64,000 nt of DNA from positions 780,308,119 to 780,372,118 of the forward strand of contig NC_081414.1 of NCBI RefSeq assembly GCF_030272615.1, read 5' to 3'. This document shows, piece after piece, positions 44,958 to 56,328 of the stretch. Under the pieces are notes generated by a model, which did not search any database, was not told the origin of the DNA, and saw only the letters and a list, made by a program, of their open reading frames with translations. Numbering within the stretch: position 1 is the first letter of the stretch; each line of letters opens with the position of its first letter. Source of the stretch: Cryptomeria japonica. Lineage: Eukaryota; Streptophyta; Pinopsida; Cupressales; Cupressaceae. The position numbers were made by a program, and so were the translations under genes.

Positions 44958-45950
44958 TGTTACCCTATTTTAAACTTGGTAATATTTAAACTTTTTGGCA
45001 TTTAAAATTTTATGCGCAATAGTTGTTGATTTAAAAGGTTTCCTATAATCCTCAAATGATAAGTCTCCTATCTCATCAGCTATTTAACAAATTAAACAAA
45101 GTTGTGGATATTCTTATTTTCACCAAAGTGAAGGACCCATAAAATAGGTTATCCTGCTAAGTTCAACAAAATATTGATGGACTTGTGGATATTCTTCAAA
45201 TCACCCATAATTTGTAAACAAGTTGAAACACTTGCTAATTGTATGGGTTGATCTTTTTGCATGGCTGATGAAGTTTTCAAAGATGTTGATAAGGAGAGTA
45301 ATGAGTTTCAAGTTAATACAAATTGGTGTTTTTCCTTGAGACTCATAACTTACCGAAAAGGAAATGATGATTCAAACATTTTATAGTTGTCAACAACTTC
45401 CTAAAAGACTAGAAAAGGCACTAGCAATTGAAAGGCTTCATTGGCAAGTTTGTGTGCCTTCACAAGTTGTTGTACTTGTCAAACTCACCAAAGGAGGAAG
45501 AGTTTTTAGTGCCACTTATAATTTTCATGAGCAGATAAAATCACCATCGATGAATTCACCAACATTGTAAACTGCAAGTAAACGCGGATGCATTCTTACT
45601 CATCAAAGAGTTAGTTATTATAACTCATAAGTTTGGGATTTGAGTAAGTTTCCCAGGTTTCTGACAGCTGATGTTGATCATGAAAATGCAAGCCTTCAGT
45701 GACAAGTGATATCATTACCATAACTACCCAAAACAAAAAGAAGATTTGAAAAGAAGAATTATCACAATCTTCATCAGGAGTTCTACACTTATCAGCAAGT
45801 TAATTCTTTTCCACAGGTCACCGATAGAGTTTGAAGTTAGGTGTAAAGAGTCACTAAAAATCTCAAGTAAAAGGCTCTTACCGGTGATTTATGTTACTTC
45901 ATTAGAACTCTGAAATTGGGAAGTCATTAGAACTATTGGTGAGTTATGTC
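44958..45950 (+). repeat. Right LTR-like segment of the Ogre-like element
   Basis: It starts TGTTACCCTATTTTAAAC and shares short blocks with 39877-40380. It lacks the PPR part and any TATA-PBS region, so it is incomplete or of a sister family. A local duplication (TCACTAAAAAT-TC-AGTAAAAGGCTC) occurs at 45857-45890 and 45949-45982. The right end is not fixed. Confidence 0.4.
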
Positions 45951-45959
45951 ACTAAAAAT

Positions 45960-48900
45960 ATCGAGTAAAAGGCTCCTATCTTCTATGCAAAACCTTTGAG
46001 TTTTAAAGAGTTATGTGATTTTTATGGTCTAGGGTATAATATTGTATCAAATGTTGGTTATGATGGCATAGTTTGTGGACCTAATTGCTAAGATATTGAG
46101 ATTCCAAAACCTGAACCGCATCATCATAACACTGGACTAGGATATCGACCTACATCTCACAAGGCTAAACAATGGTTAATTGTCAACATAGTTTTTGTTG
46201 AGCCTTCCTCTTAAGCTCATACATCCTGAATACATTGATACTATAACACCATCTAACAAAGTTCATTTGGACCTTTTCCCTTTAAATGAATTCTTGTGTC
46301 TATTTGTTGAGTTACCTTCTTACCATCATAAACATTAATTCCCATATTATTTGAATGCTAAAGCATACTTTGGGGAATTTGTCATGAGTATTAATAAAGA
46401 AAATTACTTATCCCATGATGAGGAATGCATATCTTTATCTCATCCAGAAGGCCATAGTACTCTCGTAATGAGAGAAACTATTAATGTTGCCATGGATGAT
46501 AAAGCTCTTGATAAGGTTATAAAAGTTTGAAAGTGTCTATCCTTAGAGGAATCTAAGGAATATTCAGATGTCCTACATTAGTTTCATGATATCTTTTCTT
46601 GGTTATATGATGAAATTCTAGGGATTGTTGAATCAATTCTGGTTCACAATAATATGCTAAGTCCTAATGCCAAGCCTATAAAGAAAAAGATATGAAAAAT
46701 AAATCCCAAGGTAGCCTTGTTAGTCAAGACAAAGATAGAAAAGGTTTTAAAAGTTGGTTTTATCCATCCTATCGACTACTTTCATTGGATTGAACATTGT
46801 TCCAATTGGTAAACCTAATGTTCAAATCCAAATTTGTATTGAGTTTCAAGATTTAAATAATGCTTCCCTCAAGATCGAATTTCTACTCCAGAATATTGAT
46901 ACGATTTTCGATTCAATTACAGGTTACACTTTTGTCTCTTTATTGGATGGCTTCTTGGGTTATAATCAGATTGACATTAAACTGAAAGATCAATACAAAA
47001 CTGCTTTTACAACCTTTTGGGTACCTTCTATTATGCCATCATGTCGTTTAGGTTGAAGAATGTAGGAGAAACCTACCAATGAGCCATGACTCATATTTCA
47101 TGATTTCATCCTTAATATTTTAAAAGATTATGTTAATGATGTCTTAATGAAGTTGATTATCTACCAAGATAGTGTCAAGAATCTTTGATCAATCTTTGAA
47201 AGGTTTCGACTATATAAGATGAGACAAATCCTCTTGTGTGTTTTTGGTATTGATGCTAGAAAATTTGTAGGGTTTATTGTCTCTCGCTGTGGAATCAAGA
47301 TAGATACAAACAAAATCGATGAAATTGGTAACATGCCTCCACCAAAGAACATCTCTCAAATTCATAGTTTGCAAGGGAATATTCAGGCCATTCATAGATT
47401 TGTAGCTCAATTGGTAGATTATACCCTTCCATTCACATAATTGTTGAAGAAATCTATGTACATTTCAAGTGGAATGAAGAGTGTCAGAGAACCATTTGAT
47501 TCTATCAAGAATTATTTGGCTAATCCAGCCATCTTGATGTTGAATATGTTAGATAGGCCCTTCCTTTTATACATATCTACCTCATCTAACTATCTAGTAG
47601 TCTTGTTAGCTCATAATGATGATGATGGTCGAGAAAGGGTTGTATATTACATTAGCCATGTTCTTGTCAAGTATGAAACTCGACATTCTACAATAGAAAA
47701 AAATACTTAGATCTTGTATTTGCAACACGGAAGCTAAGTATTATATCCTTCATCCATAAATATGAGTAGTCATTAAAAATAATCTTCTTAAACATCTCTT
47801 TCAAATTTTGACCTCTTAGGTAGGCTAGATAAGTGGGTAATGTTTCTTTCTGAGTTTGATATAAAATTCATGGCTTAGAAGTCAATTAAAGGGTAGGTAT
47901 TGTCATCCAATTACTTGAATACCCTACTATCAAATACTTTCCTACTTTAGACCTCTTCCTTAATGAGGATCATTGACAATTAGTCAAGAGCCCATATGGG
48001 TCATGTATTTCGATATATCGAGATGTCAGACTAGTTCAGGAGTGGGTTTTGTGTTGAGCTCACCTAAAAGAATGCTAGTCCCTCTTTCCTTTCATTTATA
48101 ATTCCATTGCACTAATAACATCACTAAATATGAATCCCTAATTGTTGTCTTATGCTCTATGATTGTGATGGAAGTGAAGCATATTCACATTCATGGGAAC
48201 TTTGAACTTCTTGTAAATCAAGTAACAACAACATATCATGTTAACCAGTTGAAATTATCTCAGTATAAATATTTAGTCATGACCATACTCAAATATCTCA
48301 CCACTTATACTATTGATAGCATATCTTAGAGAGAAAATCATCATGCAGATGCAATGGCAAGTGCTACTTCCCTTGTAGGCCAAAACTATAGTCAAAATGA
48401 GTCATTTTTTGATACAAGTTCTTCACTCTCCTATTGTATCTAATCAACTTGAATTTGATAGTTCTATGTGTGCTCATGTAGACTCAGAAGAGTGTTTTAT
48501 TGATATCTATAACTATCTTAATAGTAGAATTTTTCTAGATGACGCTAGTAAGAGTACGCATGTTTGGGTTCAAAAGCTTGCTACTTGATTATATTCTCTT
48601 ATCTAATGCTTTTTATCAAAGATCATACAATGGTCTTCTTCTACATTTTTTAAATAAAGCGAGGAAGCCCATTCATGTTTTGGAGGTGCGAACTTTGAAG
48701 GTAAATCTCCAATTCATAAATTAACCCACATGGGGTATTATTGGCAAACAATGGAATAAGATTCATTTGCCTTTGTAAAAAAAATCCCTCAATGTCAATA
48801 ATATAGTAACCTTATTCGAGCTGCCACATAGGAGATTCGAGCTCAAACCTCTTCTTAGCCATTTCAAACTTGGGGACTTGATAGTATTGGTAAGATATCT

Positions 48901-49733
48901 CTCCCTTATTCTAAAGGACACACCTTCGTCATTACTGCTATAGATTACTTCACTCTGAGTGGGTCAAAGATATATTGCTAAGGTCCACCACTGCTGGTAT
49001 AATTTGTAGGTTTATTTTAGATAATTTTGTTTCTCATTTTGGTTTACCTATTGTCCTTATGTTTGATAATGGTACACCATTTAAGAGCAAGGAGCGTAGC
49101 CAATTTCTAGAAAAATTTCACATTTTGCATCTTTTTTTTGCACCATATTTTCCTCAGTCTAATGGTTAGGCAGAAGTATCCAACCAAAATATTGAGTGGA
49201 TATTACACAAAACCATTAGCAAGAACGATAAATATTGGCAAACTCAATTGACCTATACACTACAGGCCTATCGCAAAAGTGTATGTATAGATACAAGAAT
49301 GAAACCTTATAACCTTGTGTACAGAACTGATGCACTCACTCCCTTAGAGTTTGAAATTTCTTCATTATGCATTTCCATTAACGAGATAATTTATGATGAC
49401 TCTTATCATACCCTTTGTATCAACTAGCATGAGTTGTTAGATGATTGTTGCGTAAAGGCCCTTCAACATCTCCAAACCTATAAAAAATCCTTATATAAAT
49501 AGTATAACCAGAGTGTCCTCTTAAAATTTCAAAATAGGTGGTTTGGTTCTTTATGGGAATTAAAAGAATGCTAACATGCCACACAACCAAAGTGGGAAAT
49601 CTAGCCCAAATTGGTTAGTTCTATACATAATCACCTATATTTATAGTTTTGGTGCCTATGGTTTGTCTCATATAGATGGCAACCTTTTAAAGAGCTTATG
49701 AATGTTTTGTATTTACATCAATATTATGTGTAG
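45960..49733 (+). pseudogene. Tat-type gypsy linker, RT, RNase H, second RNase H and integrase, decayed
   Basis: The linker shows G-patch-like GLGYNIVSNVGYDG and GLGYRPTSHKAK (about 46020-46165). RT: CIEFQDLNNASLKIEF, SLLDGFLGYNQIDIKL (about 46830-46985) and LKNVGETYQ (about 47053). The RT end and RNase H read FVGFIVSRCGIKID (47256), RERVVYYISHVLVKYE (about 47630). The second, archaeal-type RNase H ends with HHADAMASATSLV (about 48343). Integrase: GLDSIGKISLPYSKGHTFV (about 48870), MFDNGTPFKSKE (49060), FFAPYFPQSNG then AEVSNQ, with D, D and E kept. The C-terminal block SHIDGNLLKSLMNVLYLHQYY ends at the stop 49731-49733. Frameshifts and stops are numerous. Confidence 0.85.
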
Positions 49734-49754
49734 AAGGAATTTATATGTCATAAG

Positions 49755-49781
49755 AACAACCCTTAGTTATGTAGGGTTGTT
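49755..49781. other. Perfect 9-bp hairpin after the gypsy pol stop
   Basis: AACAACCCT and AGGGTTGTT are separated by TAGTTATGT and followed by TTTTCT. It may be structural or chance; no role is known. Confidence 0.4.
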
Positions 49782-49835
49782 TTTCTATGACATTTCTTCA
49801 TCAAAACAATTCCATATATCTCTATGTTATGGAGT

Positions 49836-49840
49836 GACTA
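49836..49840. repeat. Target site duplication GACTA, left copy
   Basis: GACTA lies directly before the LTR start TGTTGG and is repeated at 58661-58665. Confidence 0.9.
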
Positions 49841-52083
49841 TGTTGGCATTGTGTTGTCATTGATGTCAACCAGTAGAAGATGACCACCAGTAGATGAGAT
49901 GTATGTGCAACTCTAGAATGAAGGAGTATAGGATGTGATATCTTGGATATCACCTTGTTTTGCAGAACATCGGTAAAGGTAAGGAAGATGACCTTGGGAG
50001 TCACCAATACACAAGTTGGTGCCTAACTTGTGTGATGAGATAGAGAGGTGTTTGAGCAGTTGTTTGTGATGAAGAGGCAAAATGTTATCTGAATAACATC
50101 AACATTGGTAGACAATAATGAACTAGGGTGCTGTGAGGTTGCAAAACTACTGGACCCTCATCGGTTGAAGATGTAGTCATCATGAGAAGCAATGACTAAA
50201 TAGTGAGTGTGTCCACACTGGATCACATGTGCCTATTTGACGAAATACTGCATAGACAAGGAACTCACATGAGCAGATGACAAGGTGTTACTCCACCAAG
50301 TAAGTGGGGCTTATCTCCTATATGCATTGAAGAATTATAGTATGGTGAGATAAGAGTGAAGAGGTAAAAGCAAGGACTTGTCAGATCACTCTAGATCCAC
50401 CAGTGAATTGAGGGAATGTCTTAAGTGAGAGAAGGCATGCTGAAGAAGAGTGATATGTTTGTCATTCAAACAAACTTGTTGAGTAGATACAGTTAGAGGA
50501 GAATGGTCTGACCGATGAAGGAGTCTAGCAAAGGTTGATGACTCATGTCATCAAGCATGATAACCGGTCTGTAACCCCACTAATAATATGAGCAAGGTGC
50601 ACATGCAGGCGACTCTCCACCCTGGGGAAATGAGCAAATGAGCTTGCTCAAAGAAAGACATGTCTGATGACTAGTCAAGGTGTTCCACCCACAGTTCAGT
50701 AGAATGCAGACATGATGAGGTTACCAGTATAGTGTGTGATACCGGCAGGGATAGCAAACTGGCAGGAAAGAGGAACAGGTTGAGTGGTTGGTCAGTGATC
50801 CAATTTGGACCAACATGAAGTGCCAAGAAGGAAGTTAGTCGATATGGATGCCACATGGAGTCAATGTGGCAAACCTACATTTAGATAAAGATGGAATGTA
50901 CATCAACTGGGTTGTTGCAGGGTTGGTTGGCTTTAATGAAAAGTCACACAAATCACAGGACATCTTGCAGAGGGGTTGTAGGGGTTTGAGGCTCGAGGTC
51001 TGGAATAAAACTACGAGTCAACCAAGAGTGATTGAGAAGATTGAGGTGACAAAGGTAACAACATGACAGTTCATTCATGATTGACCAAGGGATTAGCTAT
51101 TAGGGTAAAAAGAAAGTCACCAAAGATGGAAGGCGTGATCTAGAAGATGCGAATATGACGGAGTTGTGCAATCGGATGTCAGAAAGATCAGATTGTGCAA
51201 GATCTGATTGGATTTGGTTTACCTCAACAATGGTGAGGAAACCCTAACCGACTAGATTTTGAATTGGTCTTTGGAGGGAAAATTGGACTATAAGTGTGTG
51301 GCTGAAGAGAATGTTTAGTGCTGCTGAATAGTAGAATATTATGTGATTGCAAAGTTCAAGACTTATGTAAGTAAGAGAAAATCATCCAAGTGCTCAATGA
51401 GCATCTGTAAAGAGAGTGGGATTGAGAGAGAACCTAGTTGAAGCTTTCAACTAGTTGGAGAGAAGAACCAATAGTGTTCATACTGGCAATGTAGAAGTGA
51501 AGGAGGCTATAGAGAAGATAAATAGAGAACCAGCAAAGAGGAGAATCAGTGAAGAGGAGATTCAGTGAGAGAAGTATAGAAGAGAGATATACTATTAAGT
51601 CTTACCAGCAAAGAAGTAGTAGGTGAAGAGCAACAGAGAAGTGAATCGGTGAAGCAGAGAAGGTATCTCACTGATAGAGTAAGCTATATATATATATATA
51701 ATGGTTACAAGATACACTTATAACAAGATAACCATTTATGTATTTGATGTTTACATTGGAACATTGAGTTGTATCTCAGTGTAGGGGTTGTAGCTTCTTG
51801 GTTTGGTGCCCTAAACTATGTAACTATGATTTATTGTGAGGTTGGATTGGAGTAGTAGACTACAACGACATTGCTCACTGAGGTTTTTCCTCGTATATGC
51901 TAGTGTTATGTGATATTTCCTTGTGAGTGTGTTTTGTATTTAAGTTAGTCTCCTCCTTACCTGGTAAGTCTACATTAAGTTAAATCTATCAACCGGTGTA
52001 CTCAAAAAGGACTGCAAAAGAAAAAATATTTGAGAACCATTGATTCACGTCCTCCCCCTCTCAGCGGTGCATTGTGTCTAACA
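49841..52083 (+). repeat. 5' LTR of the gag-only copia-type element
   Basis: It starts TGTTGGCATTGTGTTGTCA and ends GTGTCTAACA; 2243 bases. A short TA microsatellite lies at 51685-51700. It aligns with 56329-58660 throughout. Confidence 0.93.
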
Positions 52084-52085
52084 AT

Positions 52086-52097
52086 TAGTATCAGAGC
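52086..52097 (+). promoter_or_regulatory. Primer binding site (initiator Met tRNA, one mismatch)
   Basis: TAGTATCAGAGC lies two bases after the LTR end; the standard second base is G. Confidence 0.88.
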
Positions 52098-53523
52098 ATA
52101 GGTTCCCAATTAGAAGAGTGTTCTCCAACTTGGGTAGATTCCGACCTAAGGACACAATGGTTTGTTTAGTATCAATCTTCGCTCCTGTATTTGATGGTTC
52201 AAATTTTTCTATTTGGAGTTGCAAAATGGAAGTATTCCTTTCCTCCATAGGGTTTGATGTATGGATGTTAGTAATTGATGGTCTCCCTAGAAAGGTCAAT
52301 CTTCCTACCAGATTTGTAGAAGAAAGAAGAAACAAGTGCAATGAAGAAGCCATGAAGGCTATTTTCAGTGGACTTGCCGGTGATGTCTCTTCATAGGTGG
52401 ACAGGTGTAAAACAACAAAGAGATAATGGGAATGATTGAAGAAGCTCTATGGAAATTAACCATCAGTTGCAGAACTAAAAATTCAAGCAAATATGAGAAA
52501 TGCCTCTCATATTTATCAAGATGATGAACATAGATCTACTAGTAGCCGTAGCAGTGATGAAGGAGCTTAACTCTTCATGGCCCAAGAATTTGAAAGTGGT
52601 TGGGCAAACAGTTCCCCTCAACAAAAAATGTTGAGTAGTGATGATGATGAAGAGGAAGACATGGTAGATAGATCTTGCCATTAAGATCCTTCTGATGATG
52701 AAGAAGCAGTAGAAGTTCACCTTGAAGGAGATCTTGTAAAAACACTTGAAGAACTCCATAGAGTTAAAAGGGAATATAAGATATTCAAGAATGATTCTAT
52801 TGTGGACCAAAACTAGTTAGTCAAATTCCTTGAAGAATCTAAGAAATGCATCTCAAAATTGAAGACACGAGTAAAAGAAACAAAGAAATGCTGGTGTGAA
52901 GATGTAGCCTCTTAGCTAGAGATAAAAGACAAAAAAACTTCAGTGGCGGCTTAAAGAAAACAAAGGCCAGACCTCTCTAGTTAGATATGTTCCTCTAAAG
53001 AAGGTTGACTTGACCACAAATGGTGTGGACTTGCAAACAAAAGTGAAGATCAATGTTGCAAGAAGGAATCTTCATACAAATCCTAGAGGAAAGGGGAGGA
53101 TGGAAGAAGAAAACTCCATCAGAAGTAGGAAGATGAGGAAGTAGCAAAGGAGATCCTCCATTGGCAGAGGACAGAAAAATGCTATCACCCATAGGTGGAA
53201 GAAAGTGTGGGAGAAGAAGAAGAGATCAGATGGAAGAGATTCTCAGAATGGATAACCAAGGATCCATTCTCAAAAAGGTGAAGATGGGGATGCAAAACTG
53301 GCAAGATCTCCTCATGCATAACAAAGTAAATATGTAAGTCACATGTCATCATTTACCACTTACTACTTTACACGTAATGATTATGGATATAAGGTAAGGA
53401 AATGTAGAAAGAGATCTAAAAATAATAATGTAGGATCTCATAGAAATCATGCTTATGGGAAGGATGTATCTAGAAGTAGATACATGCATGTTCCTTCTCC
53501 CAGTTATGCAAAGATTGTTTGTC

Positions 53524-54797
53524 ATAACTGTAGCATCGAAATTAGGATTCATCAAAACAAGATATATCAATCAAAACACAAGACAATCAAAGCAATATCA
53601 TGAGAATACTCATTGAAATGAACCTAATTCTAAAGCACATTCAATAGAGGTATGAAAACGAAGCATTCAAAAGAAAACATTATGCAAACCAGATGTAAGA
53701 TTGAATACTCCTTCCATGCGGCTCCATTGTTGTTCTTTCCTCTTCAATGGGTTTGTGGATCTCACCTACAAGTGCTCACACAATTGAAAGCAAGATTTGA
53801 TGAAAAGTTCAAGAGTACTAGAAGCATAAGTTCGGTAGTTTTTGATAGAAATTCGGATTATTAAGGCCTTTGATTGAAGAAAATCATCCAATTTATAGAG
53901 AAATTGGAGAAATGGACAAATTAGCATGGAATAGATTCGAATAGAAATTAAAATCAATAATAGCAAAGTTATGACATATTGCTATGCAAAGAGGCTTATG
54001 ACAGATTTTATGACAGATTTTATGACAAATTTCCATGTCAAGACAAGTTCTATGACAAATTTCTATGTCAAGAGTATGACGCATGAAGCACAAAAATAGG
54101 GAGAACTAGAGACAAGTTAATTAGGTGGAATTTGAATTAGAAAATTAGAAAATAGGTGGAAATTAGGAATTAGGAAATAATGAAAATAGGAATTAGGAAA
54201 TAATGAAATTAGGTAAATTAATTAATAATTTGTCATTTATTAATTAATTCACAAAGAGGAATAATTAGCCAATTAAATGAATATTTAATTGTGATGAGAA
54301 GACTTAGGATAAATAAGTAATTTATTAATCCTAAAGGAAGAAAATGATAAGCAAGGTTAAATGACTAAATCATGAAACCCTAGAAGGTGAATTAGGTCTT
54401 GAAAGATAATTGACTCGATTTGATCATGATTTTGAATTAATAAATGATTTGATTGATAAATGCATCGAGGAACAATGACAAATTGATCCAAATTGACATG
54501 ATTGAAGAGGACAAGGATCGATGACAAATCGATCGTAAAACGACGAGATTGACAAGTTGATAAGAGATTGACAAGATCGACCAAAATCATGATTAAAGAT
54601 TGTTATTGACAAGACCAAATTCGAAAGCGAGACAAATGAAGAATGCAGAAGAAAGACTCGATGCTCGCAAATGATAAAGACCAAATGCGTGACATAGGAG
54701 AAATGTTAATGCGACGCAAAAACCTAAAATGAGGCAATGCGCAAATGTTAAAATATGACTTCGCAAGCGTTGACCATTTTTAGGTGTCTACAATAAC
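53524..54797. repeat. ATAAC target duplication around the solo LTR
   Basis: ATAAC at 53524-53528 is repeated at 54793-54797, directly on each side of the solo LTR. It lies inside the gag zinc knuckle. Confidence 0.88.
53529..54792. mobile_element. Solo LTR, 1264 bp
   Basis: It starts TGTAGCATCG and ends GGTGTCTACA, with a perfect five-base terminal inversion TGTAG/CTACA and exact ATAAC flanks. There is no internal sequence, primer site or polypurine tract, so it formed by LTR-LTR recombination. Orientation is not certain; the minus strand start TGTAGACACC resembles gypsy LTRs. It contains a run of ATGACAGATTTTATGACA-like short repeats (about 53996-54072). Confidence 0.88.
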
Positions 54798-55199
54798 TAT
54801 AATGGATCTGGCCATAAAGAGTTTGAATTCAGATTGAGGAACCTGCAGTTACATGGAGACCAACAAAATGGTCATGATCTGCAGATAAGCAAAGAAAGAG
54901 CATATGGAAGGTAGAGATTTGCATGGAACCAAAGGAGAAATGTCCCTAGAGGAGAAAGAGGTTCACAGGTTTCAATTGCTAGTCAAAGTAACATGACTAG
55001 GAGAAGATGGTCAAACCGATATGTCAAGATATTTCCCAAACATAATGTTGGGATGAATGTTGTGTGCTACTATAGCACTACTTCTGGCTGTAATGAAGAA
55101 TCGAGAAATGGAAGGACCCATCAATAGAAAAAGGAAAGACCTACTCCCGAGTCTGGAAATGGGAAGAAGGATGAGATCAAATAGTTATGGAGGAAGAAG

Positions 55200-56328
55200 A
55201 CCATGGATTGGCATTGTGCACTCAATGCACAAGTGATTTCTCCTAAGGCCTAAAGGAGATGCAAGATCTTAGGGGGAGTGACACATTGAATTTATCTTTC
55301 ATCCCCTTAGTGAAGAGGCAACTTGAAAGAACATGATGTTGCTTGTATGAAAGAAGAGAATGTAAAGATAGGTATGTGTAGTTGTTGCCTTGACTACACA
55401 CCTAAAGATCAGTGATAGATCACCACTGCATATTTCAAAGGGTGAAGGTTAACAATTCGAATTAGATGTTAATTGATACATGTAGGATGTTACCAACATG
55501 GATGTTAACAGGTACTTGTAGGTTATGTAAGACAATGAGGTTGGAGAGCATTGCATTATACCTGATAGCATAGAGTGAAATTATGTCTCAAAGGGTGTTG
55601 ATGAAGACCTGAAAGACATATGTTGGCCCCAGTTGTTGATGATTTAGGCTTTCATGTTTTAGGGCTAACCGGTTTGTCTCTTGGCATGATGATGTCATTG
55701 TATGGTATTGGGAAAATTCAAGATCATGTCATAGACTATGCTAGATACAATAGAGTTGAAAGATCATTAGATGATCACATATGCACAGCTAAACTAGTAT
55801 ATGGAAAAGATTAGAGTTCTAGTACTGTACCTGACTGGAGATAAAGAACCAGAGATGTATGATTGAGGAGGAGTTCAAGTGCTCATGATGAAGAGTTGAC
55901 TTGCTTGAACATGCAAGGGTACTGACAGCCCAAACTGCAAGAGATGGAAAATGCAAAGGTATTGCAAGATGACTGCCAGGTGCTTAGTATTCATTGAGAC
56001 ATCAACAATTGGTATCAATATTTCTATAAATTGAGTTCAAATTGCATCAGAAGTGCATGCTCAATTAGTATTAGTTGATGGTTAAGTTCCCCATCTCAAG
56101 TTTTGTGACTTGAAAAGATGTAACAGCTGATGACAAGATAACAAGTGATATCAAAGTAAGTGTTACATCCAATGAAGACAAAGGGGGAGAAAGTAGTCAG
56201 TCAGTGTTGATAAAGACAAGAGGTATGACATCCTAACAATGCCCTTTTCCATTGTTGTCAAAGGGGGAGAAGGATTCTGTAGTATGCTCGATACTACATG
56301 TGTTGACATCAATGCAAAAGGGGGAGAT
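55200..56328 (+). other. Non-coding tail of the gag-only copia-type element
   Basis: Several GGGGGAG tracts occur (about 55272, 56185, 56264) before the final AAAGGGGGAGAT at 56317-56328, which is the polypurine tract. No pol motif is seen. Confidence 0.65.

Larger units (their letters stand above)
39877..45950 (+). mobile_element. Ogre-like non-autonomous LTR element
   Basis: A segment starting TGTTAGCCCCAATT at 39877 lies directly inside the protease. It has a promoter-like TATA (41868), an Arg-tRNA-type primer site (42589) and one long unrecognised ORF. A second LTR-like segment starts TGTTACCCTATTTT at 44958. The two starts share TTTAAACTTTT-GG and, further on, GATGCATTCTTACTCAT-like and AGTTAGTTATTATAACT-like blocks, so they are related but strongly diverged. 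The right border is uncertain. No gag or pol is present. Confidence 0.55.
39285..49733 (+). mobile_element. Tat-type Ty3/gypsy pol relic, interrupted
   Basis: Protease sequence (39285-39876) and a linker-RT-RNase H-second RNase H-integrase series (about 45960-49733) lie in the same orientation on both sides of the Ogre-like element. The order and the additional RNase H before the integrase are typical of the Tat lineage. Neither LTR is recognised. It is the most decayed large element here. Confidence 0.7.
52118..55200 (+). pseudogene. Copia-type gag, heavily stopped, split by a solo LTR
   Basis: FDGSNFSIWSCKMEVFLSSI (52189) is the typical N-terminal gag block. After a TAG at 52394 the same region keeps gag-like features: LKKLYGN, a poly-Asp/Glu patch (SSDDDEEEDM, about 52633) and a coil (LEGDLVKTLEELHRVKREYK, about 52721). 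At least eight stops fall in one frame between 52394 and 52980. Worn zinc knuckles follow: NDYGYKVRKCRK (about 53376), then a CHN half at 53520 and a GSGHKEFEF half at about 54804, separated exactly by the solo LTR. After the second knuckle an Arg-rich tail runs to about 55200. No protease follows. Confidence 0.78.

Noticed and set aside
53652-53864. A 70-codon frame inside the solo LTR
   Set aside because: It lies wholly inside an LTR, has no domain, and no second copy is present to test conservation.
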